From NCBI GenBank assembly GCA_037893225.1, contig JAZGUH010000563.1, positions 1-64,000 of the forward strand: a stretch of DNA of 64,000 bases. Direction: 5' to 3'. The stretch is from Hippasteria phrygiana. Its lineage: Eukaryota > Echinodermata > Asteroidea > Valvatida > Goniasteridae. Below are positions 25,011-37,741 of this stretch, one piece after another. The translations under genes and the position numbers were made by a program. The notes under the pieces are model-generated. The model had not been told where the DNA came from. It saw nothing but the letters and a program-made list of their open reading frames with translations, and did not search any database. The first letter of the stretch is position 1; every line of letters begins with the position of its first letter.

Positions 25011-27557
25011 ATGAAATATCAACCAAATTCAGTAATTTTGACATGTATGGATAGCTTAGATCTGGCGCTACATGTTGCAATTATCGGCGGCTTCTTAGAG
25101 TTAAAACGTGTGGAGAAAATTCAAACCTCGCAATGTTTATTTTCTTTCCGGCCAACATCTGTGTGCAGATTACCTTCTATTTATTGCTCCATGCCTGTCA
25201 AATTCCCTGGGGTATGACTTGCTTTACTCATTCATAATTGCATGAAATATCAACCAAATTCAGTAATTTTGACATGTATAGATAGCTTAGATCTGGCGCT
25301 ACATGTTGCAATTATCGGCGGCTTCTTAGAGTTAAAACTTGTGGAGAAAATCCAAACCTCGCAATGTTTATTTTCTTTCCGGCCAACATCTGTGTACATG
25401 TTACCGTCTATTTATTGCTCCATGCATGTCAAATTCCCTGGGGTATGGACTTGCTTTACTCATTCATAATTGCATGAACTATCAACCAAATTCAGTAATT
25501 TTGACATGTATGGATAGCTTAGATCTGGCGCTACATGTTGCAATTATCGGCGGCTTCTTAGAGTTAACACTTGTGGAGAAAATTCAAACCTCGCAATGTT
25601 TATTTTCTTCCCGGCCACCATCTGTGTGCAGATTACCTTTTATTTATTGCTCCATGCCTGTCAAATTCCCTGGGGTATGGACTTGCTTTACTCATTCATA
25701 ATTGCATGAAATATCAACCAAATTCAGTAATTTTGACATGTATGGATAGCTTAGATCTGGCGCTACATGTTGCAATTATCGGCGGCTTCTTAGAGTTAAA
25801 ACTTGTGGAGAAAATTCAAACCTCGCAATGTTTATTTTCTTTCCGGCCAACATCTGTGTACATGTTACCGTTTATTTATTGCTCCATGCATGTCAAATTC
25901 CCTGGGGTATGGACTTGCTTTACTCATTCATAATTGCATGAAATATCAACCAAATTCAGTAATTTTGACATGTATGGATAGCTTAGATCTGGCGCTACAT
26001 GTTGCAATTATCGGCGGCTTCTTAGAGTTAACACTTGTGGAGAAAATTCAAACCTCGCAATGTTTATTTTCTTCCCGGCCACTATCTGTGTGCAGATTAC
26101 CTTTTATTTATTGCTCCATGCCTGTCAAATTCCCTGGGGTATGGACTTGCTTTACTCATTCATAATTGCATGAAATATCAACCAAATTCAGTAATTTTGA
26201 CATGTATGGATAGCTTAGATCTGGCGCTACATGTTGCAATTATCGGCGGCTTCTTAGAGTTAAAACTTGTGGAGAAAATTCAAACCTCGCAATGTTTATT
26301 TTCTTTCCGGCCAACATCTGTGTGCATATTACCTTCTATTTATTGCTCCATGCCTGTCAAATTCCCTGGGGTATGACTTGCTTTACTCATTCATAATTGC
26401 ATGAAATATCAACCAAATTAAGTAATTTTGACATGTATGGATAGCTTAGATCTGGCGCTACATGTTGCAATTATCGGCGGCTTCTTAGAGTTAACACTTG
26501 TGGAGAAAATTCAAACCTCGCAATGTTTATTTTCTTCCCGGCCACCATCTGTGTGCAGATTACCTTTTATTTATTGCTCCATGCCTGTCAAATTCCCTGG
26601 GGTATGACTTGCTTTACTCATTCATAATTGCATGAAATATCAACCAAATTCAGTAATTTTGACATGTATGGATAGCTTAGATCTGGCGCTACATGTTGCA
26701 ATTATCGGCGGCTTCTTAGAGTTAAAACGTGTGGAGAAAATTCAAACCTCGCAATGTTTATTTTCTTTCCGGCCAACATCTGTGTACATGTTACCGTCTA
26801 TTTATTGCTCCATGCATGTCAAATTCCCTGGGGTATGGACTTGCTTTACTCATTCATAATTGCATGAACTATCAACCAAATTCAGTAATGTTGACATGTA
26901 TGGATAGCTTAGATCTGGCGCTACATGTTGCAATTATCGGCGGCTTCTTAGAGTTAACACTTGTGGAGAAAATTCAAACCTCGCAATGTTTATTTTCTTC
27001 CCGGCCACCATCTGTGTGCAGATTACCTTTTATTTATTGCTCCATGCCTGTCAAATTCCCTGGGGTATGGACTTGCTTTACTCATTCATAATTGCATGAA
27101 ATATCAACCAAATTCAGTAATTTTGACATGTATGGATAGCTTAGATCTGGCGCTACATGTTGCAATTATCGGCGGCTTCTTAGAGTTAAAACTTGTGGAG
27201 AAAATTCAAACCTCGCAATGTTTATTTTCTTTCCGGCCAACATCTGTGTGCATATTACCTTCTATTTATTGCTCCATGCCTGTCAAATTCCCTGGGGTAT
27301 GACTTGCTTTACTCATTCATAATTGCATGAAATATCAACCAAATTCAGTAATTTTGACATGTATGGATAGCTTAGATCTGGCGCTACATGTTGCAATTAT
27401 CGGCGGCTTCTTAGAGTTAACACTTGTGGAGAAAATTCAAACCTCGCAATGTTTATTTTCTTCCCGGCCACCATCTGTGTGCAGATTACCTTTTATTTAT
27501 TGCTCCATGCCTGTCAAATTCCCTGGGGTATGACTTGCTTTACTCATTCATAATTGC
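25011..27557 (+). repeat. 11-mer HOR unit III-4 with K/D chimera (2547 bp)
   Basis: This unit is K B Cn D E F L then a K/D chimera (26632), Cn, F, Cs. The D at 25706 has T at base 167 (position 25872). The Cn at 26864 has a private G at base 27 (position 26890). The unit reappears at 32881 with the D and chimera changes, but without the base-27 change. Confidence 0.9.
26632..26863 (+). repeat. Chimeric monomer K/D
   Basis: G98 of K is joined to the D core (A155, G159, G165, A185) and the 232-bp tail. The switch lies between bases 98 and 155. It replaces the second B of the unit. An equivalent chimera is at 34502. Confidence 0.88.
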
Positions 27558-28714
27558 ATGAAATATCAACCAAATTCAGTAATTTTGACATGTATGGATA
27601 GCTTAGATCTGGCGCTACATGTTGCAATTATCGGCGGCTTCTTAGAGTTAAAACGTGTGGAGAAAATTCAAACCTCGCAATGTTTATTTTCTTTCCGGCC
27701 AACATCTGTGTGCATATTACCTTCTATTTATTGCTCCATGCCTGTCAAATTCCCTGGGGTATGACTTGCTTTACTCATTCATAATTGCATGAAATATCAA
27801 CCAAATTCAGTAATTTTGACATGTATAGATAGCTTAGATCTGGCGCTACATGTTGCAATTATCGGCGGCTTCTTAGAGTTAAAACTTGTGGAGAAAATCC
27901 AAACCTCGCAATGTTTATTTTCTTTCCGGCCAACATCTGTGTACATGTTACCGTCTATTTATTGCTCCATGCATGTCAAATTCCCTGGGGTATGGACTTG
28001 CTTTACTCATTCATAATTGCATGAACTATCAACCAAATTCAGTAATTTTGACATGTATGGATAGCTTAGATCTGGCGCTACATGTTGCAATTATCGGCGG
28101 CTTCTTAGAGTTAACACTTGTGGAGAAAATTCAAACCTCGCAATGTTTATTTTCTTCCCGGCCACCATCTGTGTGCAGATTACCTTTTATTTATTGCTCC
28201 ATGCCTGTCAAATTCCCTGGGGTATGGACTTGCTTTACTCATTCATAATTGCATGAAATATCAACCAAATTCAGTAATTTTGACATGTATGGATAGCTTA
28301 GATCTGGCGCTACATGTTGCAATTATCGGCGGCTTCTTAGAGTTAAAACTTGAGGAGAAAATTCAAACCTCGCAATGTTTATTTTCTTTCCGGCCAACAT
28401 CTGTGTGCATATTACCTTCTATTTATTGCTCCATGCCTGTCAAATTCCCTGGGGTATGACTTGCTTTACTCATTCATAATTGCATGAAATATCAACCAAA
28501 TTCAGTAATTTTGACATGTATGGATAGCTTAGATCTGGCGCTACATGTTGCAATTATCGGCGGCTTCTTAGAGTTAACACTTGTGGAGAAAATTCAAACC
28601 TCGCAATGTTTATTTTCTTCCCGGCCACCATCTGTGTGCAGATTACCTTTTATTTATTGCTCCATGCCTGTCAAATTCCCTGGGGTATGACTTGCTTTAC
28701 TCATTCATAATTGC
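27558..28714 (+). repeat. 5-mer HOR unit K B Cn F Cs (1157 bp)
   Basis: It equals the full unit minus B Cn D E F L, which is exactly 1390 bp. The F at 28253 carries A101, a base otherwise found in N, O and He of domains IV and V. Confidence 0.88.
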
Positions 28715-29176
28715 ATGAAATATCAACCAAATTCAGTAATTTTGACATGTATGGATAGCTTAGATCTGGCGCTACATGTTGCAATTATCGGCGGCTTCTT
28801 AGAGTTAAAACGTGTGGAGAAAATTCAAACCTCGCAATGTTTATTTTCTTTCCGGCCAACATCTGTGTGCATATTACCTTCTATTTATTGCTCCATGCCT
28901 GTCAAATTCCCTGGGGTATGACTTGCTTTACTCATTCATAATTGCATGAAATATCAACCAAATTCAGTAATTTTGACATGTATGGATAGCTTAGATCTGG
29001 CGCTACATGTTGCAATTATCGGCGGCTTCTTAGAGTTAACACTTGTGGAGAAAATTCAAACCTCGCAATGTTTATTTTCTTCCCGGCCACCATCTGTGTG
29101 CAGATTACCTTTTATTTATTGCTCCATGCCTGTCAAATTCCCTGGGGTATGACTTGCTTTACTCATTCATAATTGC
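28715..29176 (+). repeat. Dimer K Cs (462 bp)
   Basis: Two monomers at 28715 and 28946. With the preceding Cs (28484) and following K (29177) they form Cs K Cs K, a tandem dimer and the shortest HOR period in domain III. Confidence 0.85.
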
Positions 29177-30333
29177 ATGAAATATCAACCAAATTCAGTA
29201 ATTTTGACATGTATGGATAGCTTAGATCTGGCGCTACATGTTGCAATTATCGGCGGCTTCTTAGAGTTAAAACGTGTGGAGAAAATTCAAACCTCGCAAT
29301 GTTTATTTTCTTTCCGGCCAACATCTGTGTGCATATTACCTTCTATTTATTGCTCCATGCCTGTCAAATTCCCTGGGGTATGACTTGCTTTACTCATTCA
29401 TAATTGCATGAAATATCAACCAAATTCAGTAATTTTGACATGTATAGATAGCTTAGATCTGGCGCTACATGTTGCAATTATCGGCGGCTTCTTAGAGTTA
29501 AAACTTGTGGAGAAAATCCAAACCTCGCAATGTTTATTTTCTTTCCGGCCAACATCTGTGTACATGTTACCGTCTATTTATTGCTCCATGCATGTCAAAT
29601 TCCCTGGGGTATGGACTTGCTTTACTCATTCATAATTGCATGAACTATCAACCAAATTCAGTAATTTTGACATGTATGGATAGCTTAGATCTGGCGCTAC
29701 ATGTTGCAATTATCGGCGGCTTCTTAGAGTTAACACTTGTGGAGAAAATTCAAACCTCGCAATGTTTATTTTCTTCCCGGCCACCATCTGTGTGCAGATT
29801 ACCTTTTATTTATTGCTCCATGCCTGTCAAATTCCCTGGGGTATGGACTTGCTTTACTCATTCATAATTGCATGAAATATCAACCAAATTCAGTAATTTT
29901 GACATGTATGGATAGCTTAGATCTGGCGCTACATGTTGCAATTATCGGCGGCTTCTTAGAGTTAAAACTTGTGGAGAAAATTCAAACCTCGCAATGTTTA
30001 TTTTCTTTCCGGCCAACATCTGTGTGCATATTACCTTCTATTTATTGCTCCATGCATGTCAAATTCCCTGGGGTATGACTTGCTTTACTCATTCATAATT
30101 GCATGAAATATCAACCAAATTCAGTAATTTTGACATGTATGGATAGCTTAGATCTGGCGCTACATGTTGCAATTATCGGCGGCTTCTTAGAGTTAACACT
30201 TGTGGAGAAAATTCAAACCTCGCAATGTTTATTTTCTTCCCGGCCACCATCTGTGTGCAGATTACCTTTTATTTATTGCTCCATGCCTGTCAAATTCCCT
30301 GGGGTATGACTTGCTTTACTCATTCATAATTGC
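29177..30333 (+). repeat. 5-mer HOR unit K B Cn F Cs (1157 bp)
   Basis: Same class order as the unit at 27558. The F at 29872 carries A185 (ccatgcatgtc), normally a B, D or N base, so it is a mixed monomer. Confidence 0.88.
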
Positions 30334-32880
30334 ATGAAATATCAACCAAATTCAGTAATTTTGACATGTATGGATAGCTTAGATCTGGCGCTACATGTTG
30401 CAATTATCGGCGGCTTCTTAGAGTTAAAACGTGTGGAGAAAATTCAAACCTCGCAATGTTTATTTTCTTTCCGGCCAACATCTGTGTGCATATTACCTTC
30501 TATTTATTGCTCCATGCCTGTCAAATTCCCTGGGGTATGACTTGCTTTACTCATTCATAATTGCATGAAATATCAACCAAATTCAGTAATTTTGACATGT
30601 ATAGATAGCTTAGATCTTGCGCTACATGTTGCAATTATCGGCGGCTTCTTAGAGTTAAAACTTGTGGAGAAAATCCAAACCTCGCAATGTTTATTTTCTT
30701 TCCGGCCAACATCTGTGTACATGTTACCGTCTATTTATTGCTCCATGCATGTCAAATTCCCTGGGGTATGGACTTGCTTTACTCATTCATAATTGCATGA
30801 ACTATCAACCAAATTCAGTAATTTTGACATGTATGGATAGCTTAGATCTGGCGCTACATGTTGCAATTATCGGCGGCTTCTTAGAGTTAACACTTGTGGA
30901 GAAAATTCAAACCTCGCAATGTTTATTTTCTTCCCGGCCACCATCTGTGTGCAGATTACCTTTTATTTATTGCTCCATGCCTGTCAAATTCCCTGGGGTA
31001 TGGACTTGCTTTACTCATTCATAATTGCATGAAATATCAACCAAATTCAGTAATTTTGACATGTATGGATAGCTTAGATCTGGCGCTACATGTTGCAATT
31101 ATCGGCGGCTTCTTAGAGTTAAAACTTGTGGAGAAAATTCAAACCTCGCAATGTTTATTTTCTTTCCGGCCAACATCTGTGTACATGTTACCGTCTATTT
31201 ATTGCTCCATGCATGTCAAATTCCCTGGGGTATGGACTTGCTTTACTCATTCATAATTGCATGAAATATCAACCAAATTCAGTAATTTTGACATGTATGG
31301 ATAGCTTAGATCTGGCGCTACATGTTGCAATTATCGGCGGCTTCTTAGAGTTAACACTTGTGGAGAAAATTCAAACCTCGCAATGTTTATTTTCTTCCCG
31401 GCCACTATCTGTGTGCAGATTACCTTTTATTTATTGCTCCATGCCTGTCAAATTCCCTGGGGTATGGACTTGCTTTACTCATTCATAATTGCATGAAATA
31501 TCAACCAAATTCAGTAATTTTGACATGTATGGATAGCTTAGATCTGGCGCTACATGTTGCAATTATCGGCGGCTTCTTAGAGTTAAAACTTGTGGAGAAA
31601 ATTCAAACCTCGCAATGTTTATTTTCTTTCCGGCCAACATCTGTGTGCATATTACCTTCTATTTATTGCTCCATGCCTGTCAAATTCCCTGGGGTATGAC
31701 TTGCTTTACTCATTCATAATTGCATGAAATATCAACCAAATTAAGTAATTTTGACATGTATGGATAGCTTAGATCTGGCGCTACATGTTGCAATTATCGG
31801 CGGCTTCTTAGAGTTAACACTTGTGGAGAAAATTCAAACCTCGCAATGTTTATTTTCTTCCCGGCCACCATCTGTGTGCAGATTACCTTTTATTTATTGC
31901 TCCATGCCTGTCAAATTCCCTGGGGTATGACTTGCTTTACTCATTCATAATTGCATGAAATATCAACCAAATTCAGTAATTTTGACATGTATAGATAGCT
32001 TAGATCTGGCGCTACATGTTGCAATTATCGGCGGCTTCTTAGAGTTAAAACTTGTGGAGAAAATCCAAACCTCGCAATGTTTATTTTCTTTCCGGCCAAC
32101 ATCTGTGTACATGTTACCGTCTATTTATTGCTCCATGCATGTCAAATTCCCTGGGGTATGGACTTGCTTTACTCATTCATAATTGCATGAACTATCAACC
32201 AAATTCAGTAATTTTGACATGTATGGATAGCTTAGATCTGGCGCTACATGTTGCAATTATCGGCGGCTTCTTAGAGTTAACACTTGTGGAGAAAATTCAA
32301 ACCTCGCAATGTTTATTTTCTTCCCGGCCACCATCTGTGTGCAGATTACCTTTTATTTATTGCTCCATGCCTGTCAAATTCCCTGGGGTATGGACTTGCT
32401 TTACTCATTCATAATTGCATGAAATATCAACCAAATTCAGTAATTTTGACATGTATGGATAGCTTAGATCTGGCGCTACATGTTGCAATTATCGGCGGCT
32501 TCTTAGAGTTAAAACTTGTGGAGAAAATTCAAACCTCGCAATGTTTATTTTCTTTCCGGCCAACATCTGTGTGCATATTACCTTCTATTTATTGCTCCAT
32601 GCCTGTCAAATTCCCTGGGGTATGACTTGCTTTACTCATTCATAATTGCATGAAATATCAACCAAATTCAGTAATTTTGACATGTATGGATAGCTTAGAT
32701 CTGGCGCTACATGTTGCAATTATCGGCGGCTTCTTAGAGTTAACACTTGTGGAGAAAATTCAAACCTCGCAATGTTTATTTTCTTCCCGGCCACCATCTG
32801 TGTGCAGATTACCTTTTATTTATTGCTCCATGCCTGTCAAATTCCCTGGGGTATGACTTGCTTTACTCATTCATAATTGC
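30334..32880 (+). repeat. 11-mer HOR unit III-8 (2547 bp)
   Basis: Complete standard unit. B at 30565 has a private G-to-T at monomer base 54 (position 30618). From 30565 onward this copy parallels 22695 onward at an offset of 7870 bp. Confidence 0.9.
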
Positions 32881-35427
32881 ATGAAATATCAACCAAATTC
32901 AGTAATTTTGACATGTATGGATAGCTTAGATCTGGCGCTACATGTTGCAATTATCGGCGGCTTCTTAGAGTTAAAACGTGTGGAGAAAATTCAAACCTCG
33001 CAATGTTTATTTTCTTTCCGGCCAACATCTGTGTGCAGATTACCTTCTATTTATTGCTCCATGCCTGTCAAATTCCCTGGGGTATGACTTGCTTTACTCA
33101 TTCATAATTGCATGAAATATCAACCAAATTCAGTAATTTTGACATGTATAGATAGCTTAGATCTGGCGCTACATGTTGCAATTATCGGCGGCTTCTTAGA
33201 GTTAAAACTTGTGGAGAAAATCCAAACCTCGCAATGTTTATTTTCTTTCCGGCCAACATCTGTGTACATGTTACCGTCTATTTATTGCTCCATGCATGTC
33301 AAATTCCCTGGGGTATGGACTTGCTTTACTCATTCATAATTGCATGAACTATCAACCAAATTCAGTAATTTTGACATGTATGGATAGCTTAGATCTGGCG
33401 CTACATGTTGCAATTATCGGCGGCTTCTTAGAGTTAACACTTGTGGAGAAAATTCAAACCTCGCAATGTTTATTTTCTTCCCGGCCACCATCTGTGTGCA
33501 GATTACCTTTTATTTATTGCTCCATGCCTGTCAAATTCCCTGGGGTATGGACTTGCTTTACTCATTCATAATTGCATGAAATATCAACCAAATTCAGTAA
33601 TTTTGACATGTATGGATAGCTTAGATCTGGCGCTACATGTTGCAATTATCGGCGGCTTCTTAGAGTTAAAACTTGTGGAGAAAATTCAAACCTCGCAATG
33701 TTTATTTTCTTTCCGGCCAACATCTGTGTACATGTTACCGTTTATTTATTGCTCCATGCATGTCAAATTCCCTGGGGTATGGACTTGCTTTACTCATTCA
33801 TAATTGCATGAAATATCAACCAAATTCAGTAATTTTGACATGTATGGATAGCTTAGATCTGGCGCTACATGTTGCAATTATCGGCGGCTTCTTAGAGTTA
33901 ACACTTGTGGAGAAAATTCAAACCTCGCAATGTTTATTTTCTTCCCGGCCACTATCTGTGTGCAGATTACCTTTTATTTATTGCTCCATGCCTGTCAAAT
34001 TCCCTGGGGTATGGACTTGCTTTACTCATTCATAATTGCATGAAATATCAACCAAATTCAGTAATTTTGACATGTATGGATAGCTTAGATCTGGCGCTAC
34101 ATGTTGCAATTATCGGCGGCTTCTTAGAGTTAAAACTTGTGGAGAAAATTCAAACCTCGCAATGTTTATTTTCTTTCCGGCCAACATCTGTGTGCATATT
34201 ACCTTCTATTTATTGCTCCATGCCTGTCAAATTCCCTGGGGTATGACTTGCTTTACTCATTCATAATTGCATGAAATATCAACCAAATTAAGTAATTTTG
34301 ACATGTATGGATAGCTTAGATCTGGCGCTACATGTTGCAATTATCGGCGGCTTCTTAGAGTTAACACTTGTGGAGAAAATTCAAACCTCGCAATGTTTAT
34401 TTTCTTCCCGGCCACCATCTGTGTGCAGATTACCTTTTATTTATTGCTCCATGCCTGTCAAATTCCCTGGGGTATGACTTGCTTTACTCATTCATAATTG
34501 CATGAAATATCAACCAAATTCAGTAATTTTGACATGTATGGATAGCTTAGATCTGGCGCTACATGTTGCAATTATCGGCGGCTTCTTAGAGTTAAAACGT
34601 GTGGAGAAAATTCAAACCTCGCAATGTTTATTTTCTTTCCGGCCAACATCTGTGTACATGTTACCGTCTATTTATTGCTCCATGCATGTCAAATTCCCTG
34701 GGGTATGGACTTGCTTTACTCATTCATAATTGCATGAACTATCAACCAAATTCAGTAATTTTGACATGTATGGATAGCTTAGATCTGGCGCTACATGTTG
34801 CAATTATCGGCGGCTTCTTAGAGTTAACACTTGTGGAGAAAATTCAAACCTCGCAATGTTTATTTTCTTCCCGGCCACCATCTGTGTGCAGATTACCTTT
34901 TATTTATTGCTCCATGCCTGTCAAATTCCCTGGGGTATGGACTTGCTTTACTCATTCATAATTGCATGAAATATCAACCAAATTCAGTAATTTTGACATG
35001 TATGGATAGCTTAGATCTGGCGCTACATGTTGCAATTATCGGCGGCTTCTTAGAGTTAAAACTTGTGGAGAAAATTCAAACCTCGCAATGTTTATTTTCT
35101 TTCCGGCCAACATCTGTGTGCATATTACCTTCTATTTATTGCTCCATGCCTGTCAAATTCCCTGGGGTATGACTTGCTTTACTCATTCATAATTGCATGA
35201 AATATCAACCAAATTCAGTAATTTTGACATGTATGGATAGCTTAGATCTGGCGCTACATGTTGCAATTATCGGCGGCTTCTTAGAGTTAACACTTGTGGA
35301 GAAAATTCAAACCTCGCAATGTTTATTTTCTTCCCGGCCACCATCTGTGTGCAGATTACCTTTTATTTATTGCTCCATGCCTGTCAAATTCCCTGGGGTA
35401 TGACTTGCTTTACTCATTCATAATTGC
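32881..35427 (+). repeat. 11-mer HOR unit III-9 with K/D chimera (2547 bp)
   Basis: Matches the unit at 25011 including G158 in K, T167 in D (position 33742) and the K/D chimera at 34502. Both private-looking marks lie exactly 7870 bp from their partners. Confidence 0.9.
34502..34733 (+). repeat. Chimeric monomer K/D, duplicate copy
   Basis: Same combination as 26632, at an offset of exactly 7870 bp. It supports block duplication rather than two independent conversions. Confidence 0.88.
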
Positions 35428-36585
35428 ATGAAATATCAACCAAATTCAGTAATTTTGACATGTATGGATAGCTTAGATCTGGCGCTACATGTTGCAATTA
35501 TCGGCGGCTTCTTAGAGTTAAAACGTGTGGAGAAAATTCAAACCTCGCAATGTTTATTTTCTTTCCGGCCAACATCTGTGTGCATATTACCTTCTATTTA
35601 TTGCTCCATGCCTGTCAAATTCCCTGGGGTATGACTTGCTTTACTCATTCATAATTGCATGAAATATCAACCAAATTCAGTAATTTTGACATGTATAGAT
35701 AGCTTAGATCTGGCGCTACATGTTGCAATTATCGGCGGCTTCTTAGAGTTAAAACTTGTGGAGAAAATCCAAACCTCGCAATGTTTATTTTCTTTCCGGC
35801 CAACATCTGTGTACATGTTACCGTCTATTTATTGCTCCATGCATGTCAAATTCCCTGGGGTATGGACTTGCTTTACTCATTCATAATTGCATGAACTATC
35901 AACCAAATTCAGTAATTTTGACATGTATGGATAGCTTAGATCTGGCGCTACATGTTGCAATTATCGGCGGCTTCTTAGAGTTAACACTTGTGGAGAAAAT
36001 TCAAACCTCGCAATGTTTATTTTCTTCCCGGCCACCATCTGTGTGCAGATTACCTTTTATTTATTGCTCCATGCCTGTCAAATTCCCTGGGGTATGGACT
36101 TGCTTTACTCATTCATAATTGCATGAAATATCAACCAAATTCAGTAATTTTGACATGTATGGATAGCTTAGATCTGGCGCTACATGTTGCAATTATCGGC
36201 GGCTTCTTAGAGTTAAAACTTGTGGAGAAAATTCAAACCTCGCAATGTTTATTTTCTTTCCGGCCAACATCTGTGTACATGTTACCGTCTATTTATTGCT
36301 CCATGCATGTCAAATTCCCTGGGGTATGGACTTGCTTTACTCATTCATAATTGCATGAAATATCAACCAAATTCAGTAATTTTGACATGTATGGATAGCT
36401 TAGATCTGGCGCTACATGTTGCAATTATCGGCGGCTTCTTAGAGTTAACACTTGTGGAGAAAATTCAAACCTCGCAATGTTTATTTTCTTCCCGGCCACT
36501 ATCTGTGTGCAGATTACCTTTTATTTATTGCTCCATGCCTGTCAAATTCCCTGGGGTATGACTTGCTTTACTCATTCATAATTGC
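35428..36585 (+). repeat. 5-mer K B Cn D Es ending domain III (1158 bp)
   Basis: Starts are 35428, 35659, 35891, 36123 and 36355. The E at 36355 has the 231-bp tail (Es) and is followed directly by K. A domain III unit was cut after E and joined to a K A unit of the domain II/IV type. Confidence 0.85.
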
Positions 36586-37741
36586 ATGAAATATCAACCA
36601 AATTCAGTAATTTTGACATGTATGGATAGCTTAGATCTGGCGCTACATGTTGCAATTATCGGCGGCTTCTTAGAGTTAAAACGTGTGGAGAAAATTCAAA
36701 CCTCGCAATGTTTATTTTCTTTCCGGCCAACATCTGTGTGCATATTACCTTTTATTTATTGCTCCATGCCTGTCAAATTCCCTGGGGTATGACTTGCTTT
36801 ACTCATTCATAATTGCATGAAATATCAACCAAATTCAGTAATTTTGACATGTATGGATAGCTTAGATCTGGCGCTACATGTTGCAATTATCGGCGGCTTC
36901 TTAGAGTTAAAACTTGCGGAGAAAATTCAAACCTCGCAATGTTTATTTTCTTTCCGGCCAACATCTGTGTGCATATTACCTTCTATTTATTGCTCCATGC
37001 CTGTCAAATTCCCTGGGGTATGACTTGCTTTACTCATTCATAATTGCATGAAATATCAACCAAATTCAGTAATTTTGACATGTATGGATAGCTTAGATCT
37101 GGCGCTACATGTTGCAATTATCGGCGGCTTCTTAGAGTTAACACTTGTGGAGAAAATTCAAACCTCGCAATGTTTATTTTCTTCCCGGCCACTATCTGTG
37201 TGCAGATTACCTTTTATTTATTGCTCCATGCCTGTCAAATTCCCTGGGGTATGGACTTGCTTTACTCATTCATAATTGCATGAAATATCAACCAAATTCA
37301 GTAATTTTGACATGTATGGATAGCTTAGATCTGGCGCTACATGTTGCAATTATCGGCGGCTTCTTAGAGTTAAAACTTGTGGAGAAAATTCAAACCTCGC
37401 AATGTTTATTTTCTTTCCGGCCAACATCTGTGTGCATATTACCTTCTATTTATTGCTCCATGCCTGTCAAATTCCCTGGGGTATGACTTGCTTTACTCAT
37501 TCATAATTGCATGAAATATCAACCAAATTAAGTAATTTTGACATGTATGGATAGCTTAGATCTGGCGCTACATGTTGCAATTATCGGCGGCTTCTTAGAG
37601 CTAACACTTGTGGAGAAAATTCAAACCTCGCAATGTTTATTTTCTTCCCGGCCACCATCTGTGTGCAGATTACCTTTTATTTATTGCTCCATGCCTGTCA
37701 AATTCCCTGGGGTATGACTTGCTTTACTCATTCATAATTGC
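36586..37741 (+). repeat. 5-mer K A E F L (1156 bp), junction of domains III and IV
   Basis: Starts are 36586, 36817, 37048, 37280 and 37511. It mixes K A of the domain II type with E F L of domain III. The L at 37511 is the last in the window and has a private T-to-C at base 91, which removes the GTTAAC site. Confidence 0.85.

Larger units (their letters stand above)
22695..28252 (+). repeat. Segmental duplication, left copy (24 monomers)
   Basis: This 5558-bp block is repeated at 30565-36122, offset 7870 bp. The class order matches over 24 consecutive monomers and includes two rare markers, T at 25872 and the K/D chimera at 26632. It stops at 28253 (F) against 36123 (D). On the left, K at 22464 and 30334 differ at base 158. 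Confidence 0.85.
30565..36122 (+). repeat. Segmental duplication, right copy (24 monomers)
   Basis: Partner of 22695-28252. Differences I saw are the private T at 30618 here and the private G at 26890 in the left copy. The 34-monomer offset spans two standard units plus the short units between them, so this is a block-level event above the HOR scale. Confidence 0.85.
17139..36585 (+). repeat. Array domain III, 11-mer HOR of 2547 bp
   Basis: Ten consecutive units begin with K at 17139, 19686, 22464, 25011, 27558, 28715, 29177, 30334, 32881 and 35428. Lengths are 2547, 2778, 2547, 2547, 1157, 462, 1157, 2547, 2547 and 1158 bp. The full unit is K B Cn D E F L B Cn F Cs. Class L, with A at base 20, occurs once per full unit and marks this domain (18529, 21307, 23854, 26401, 31724, 34271), with one further copy at 37511 in domain IV. 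Confidence 0.9.
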
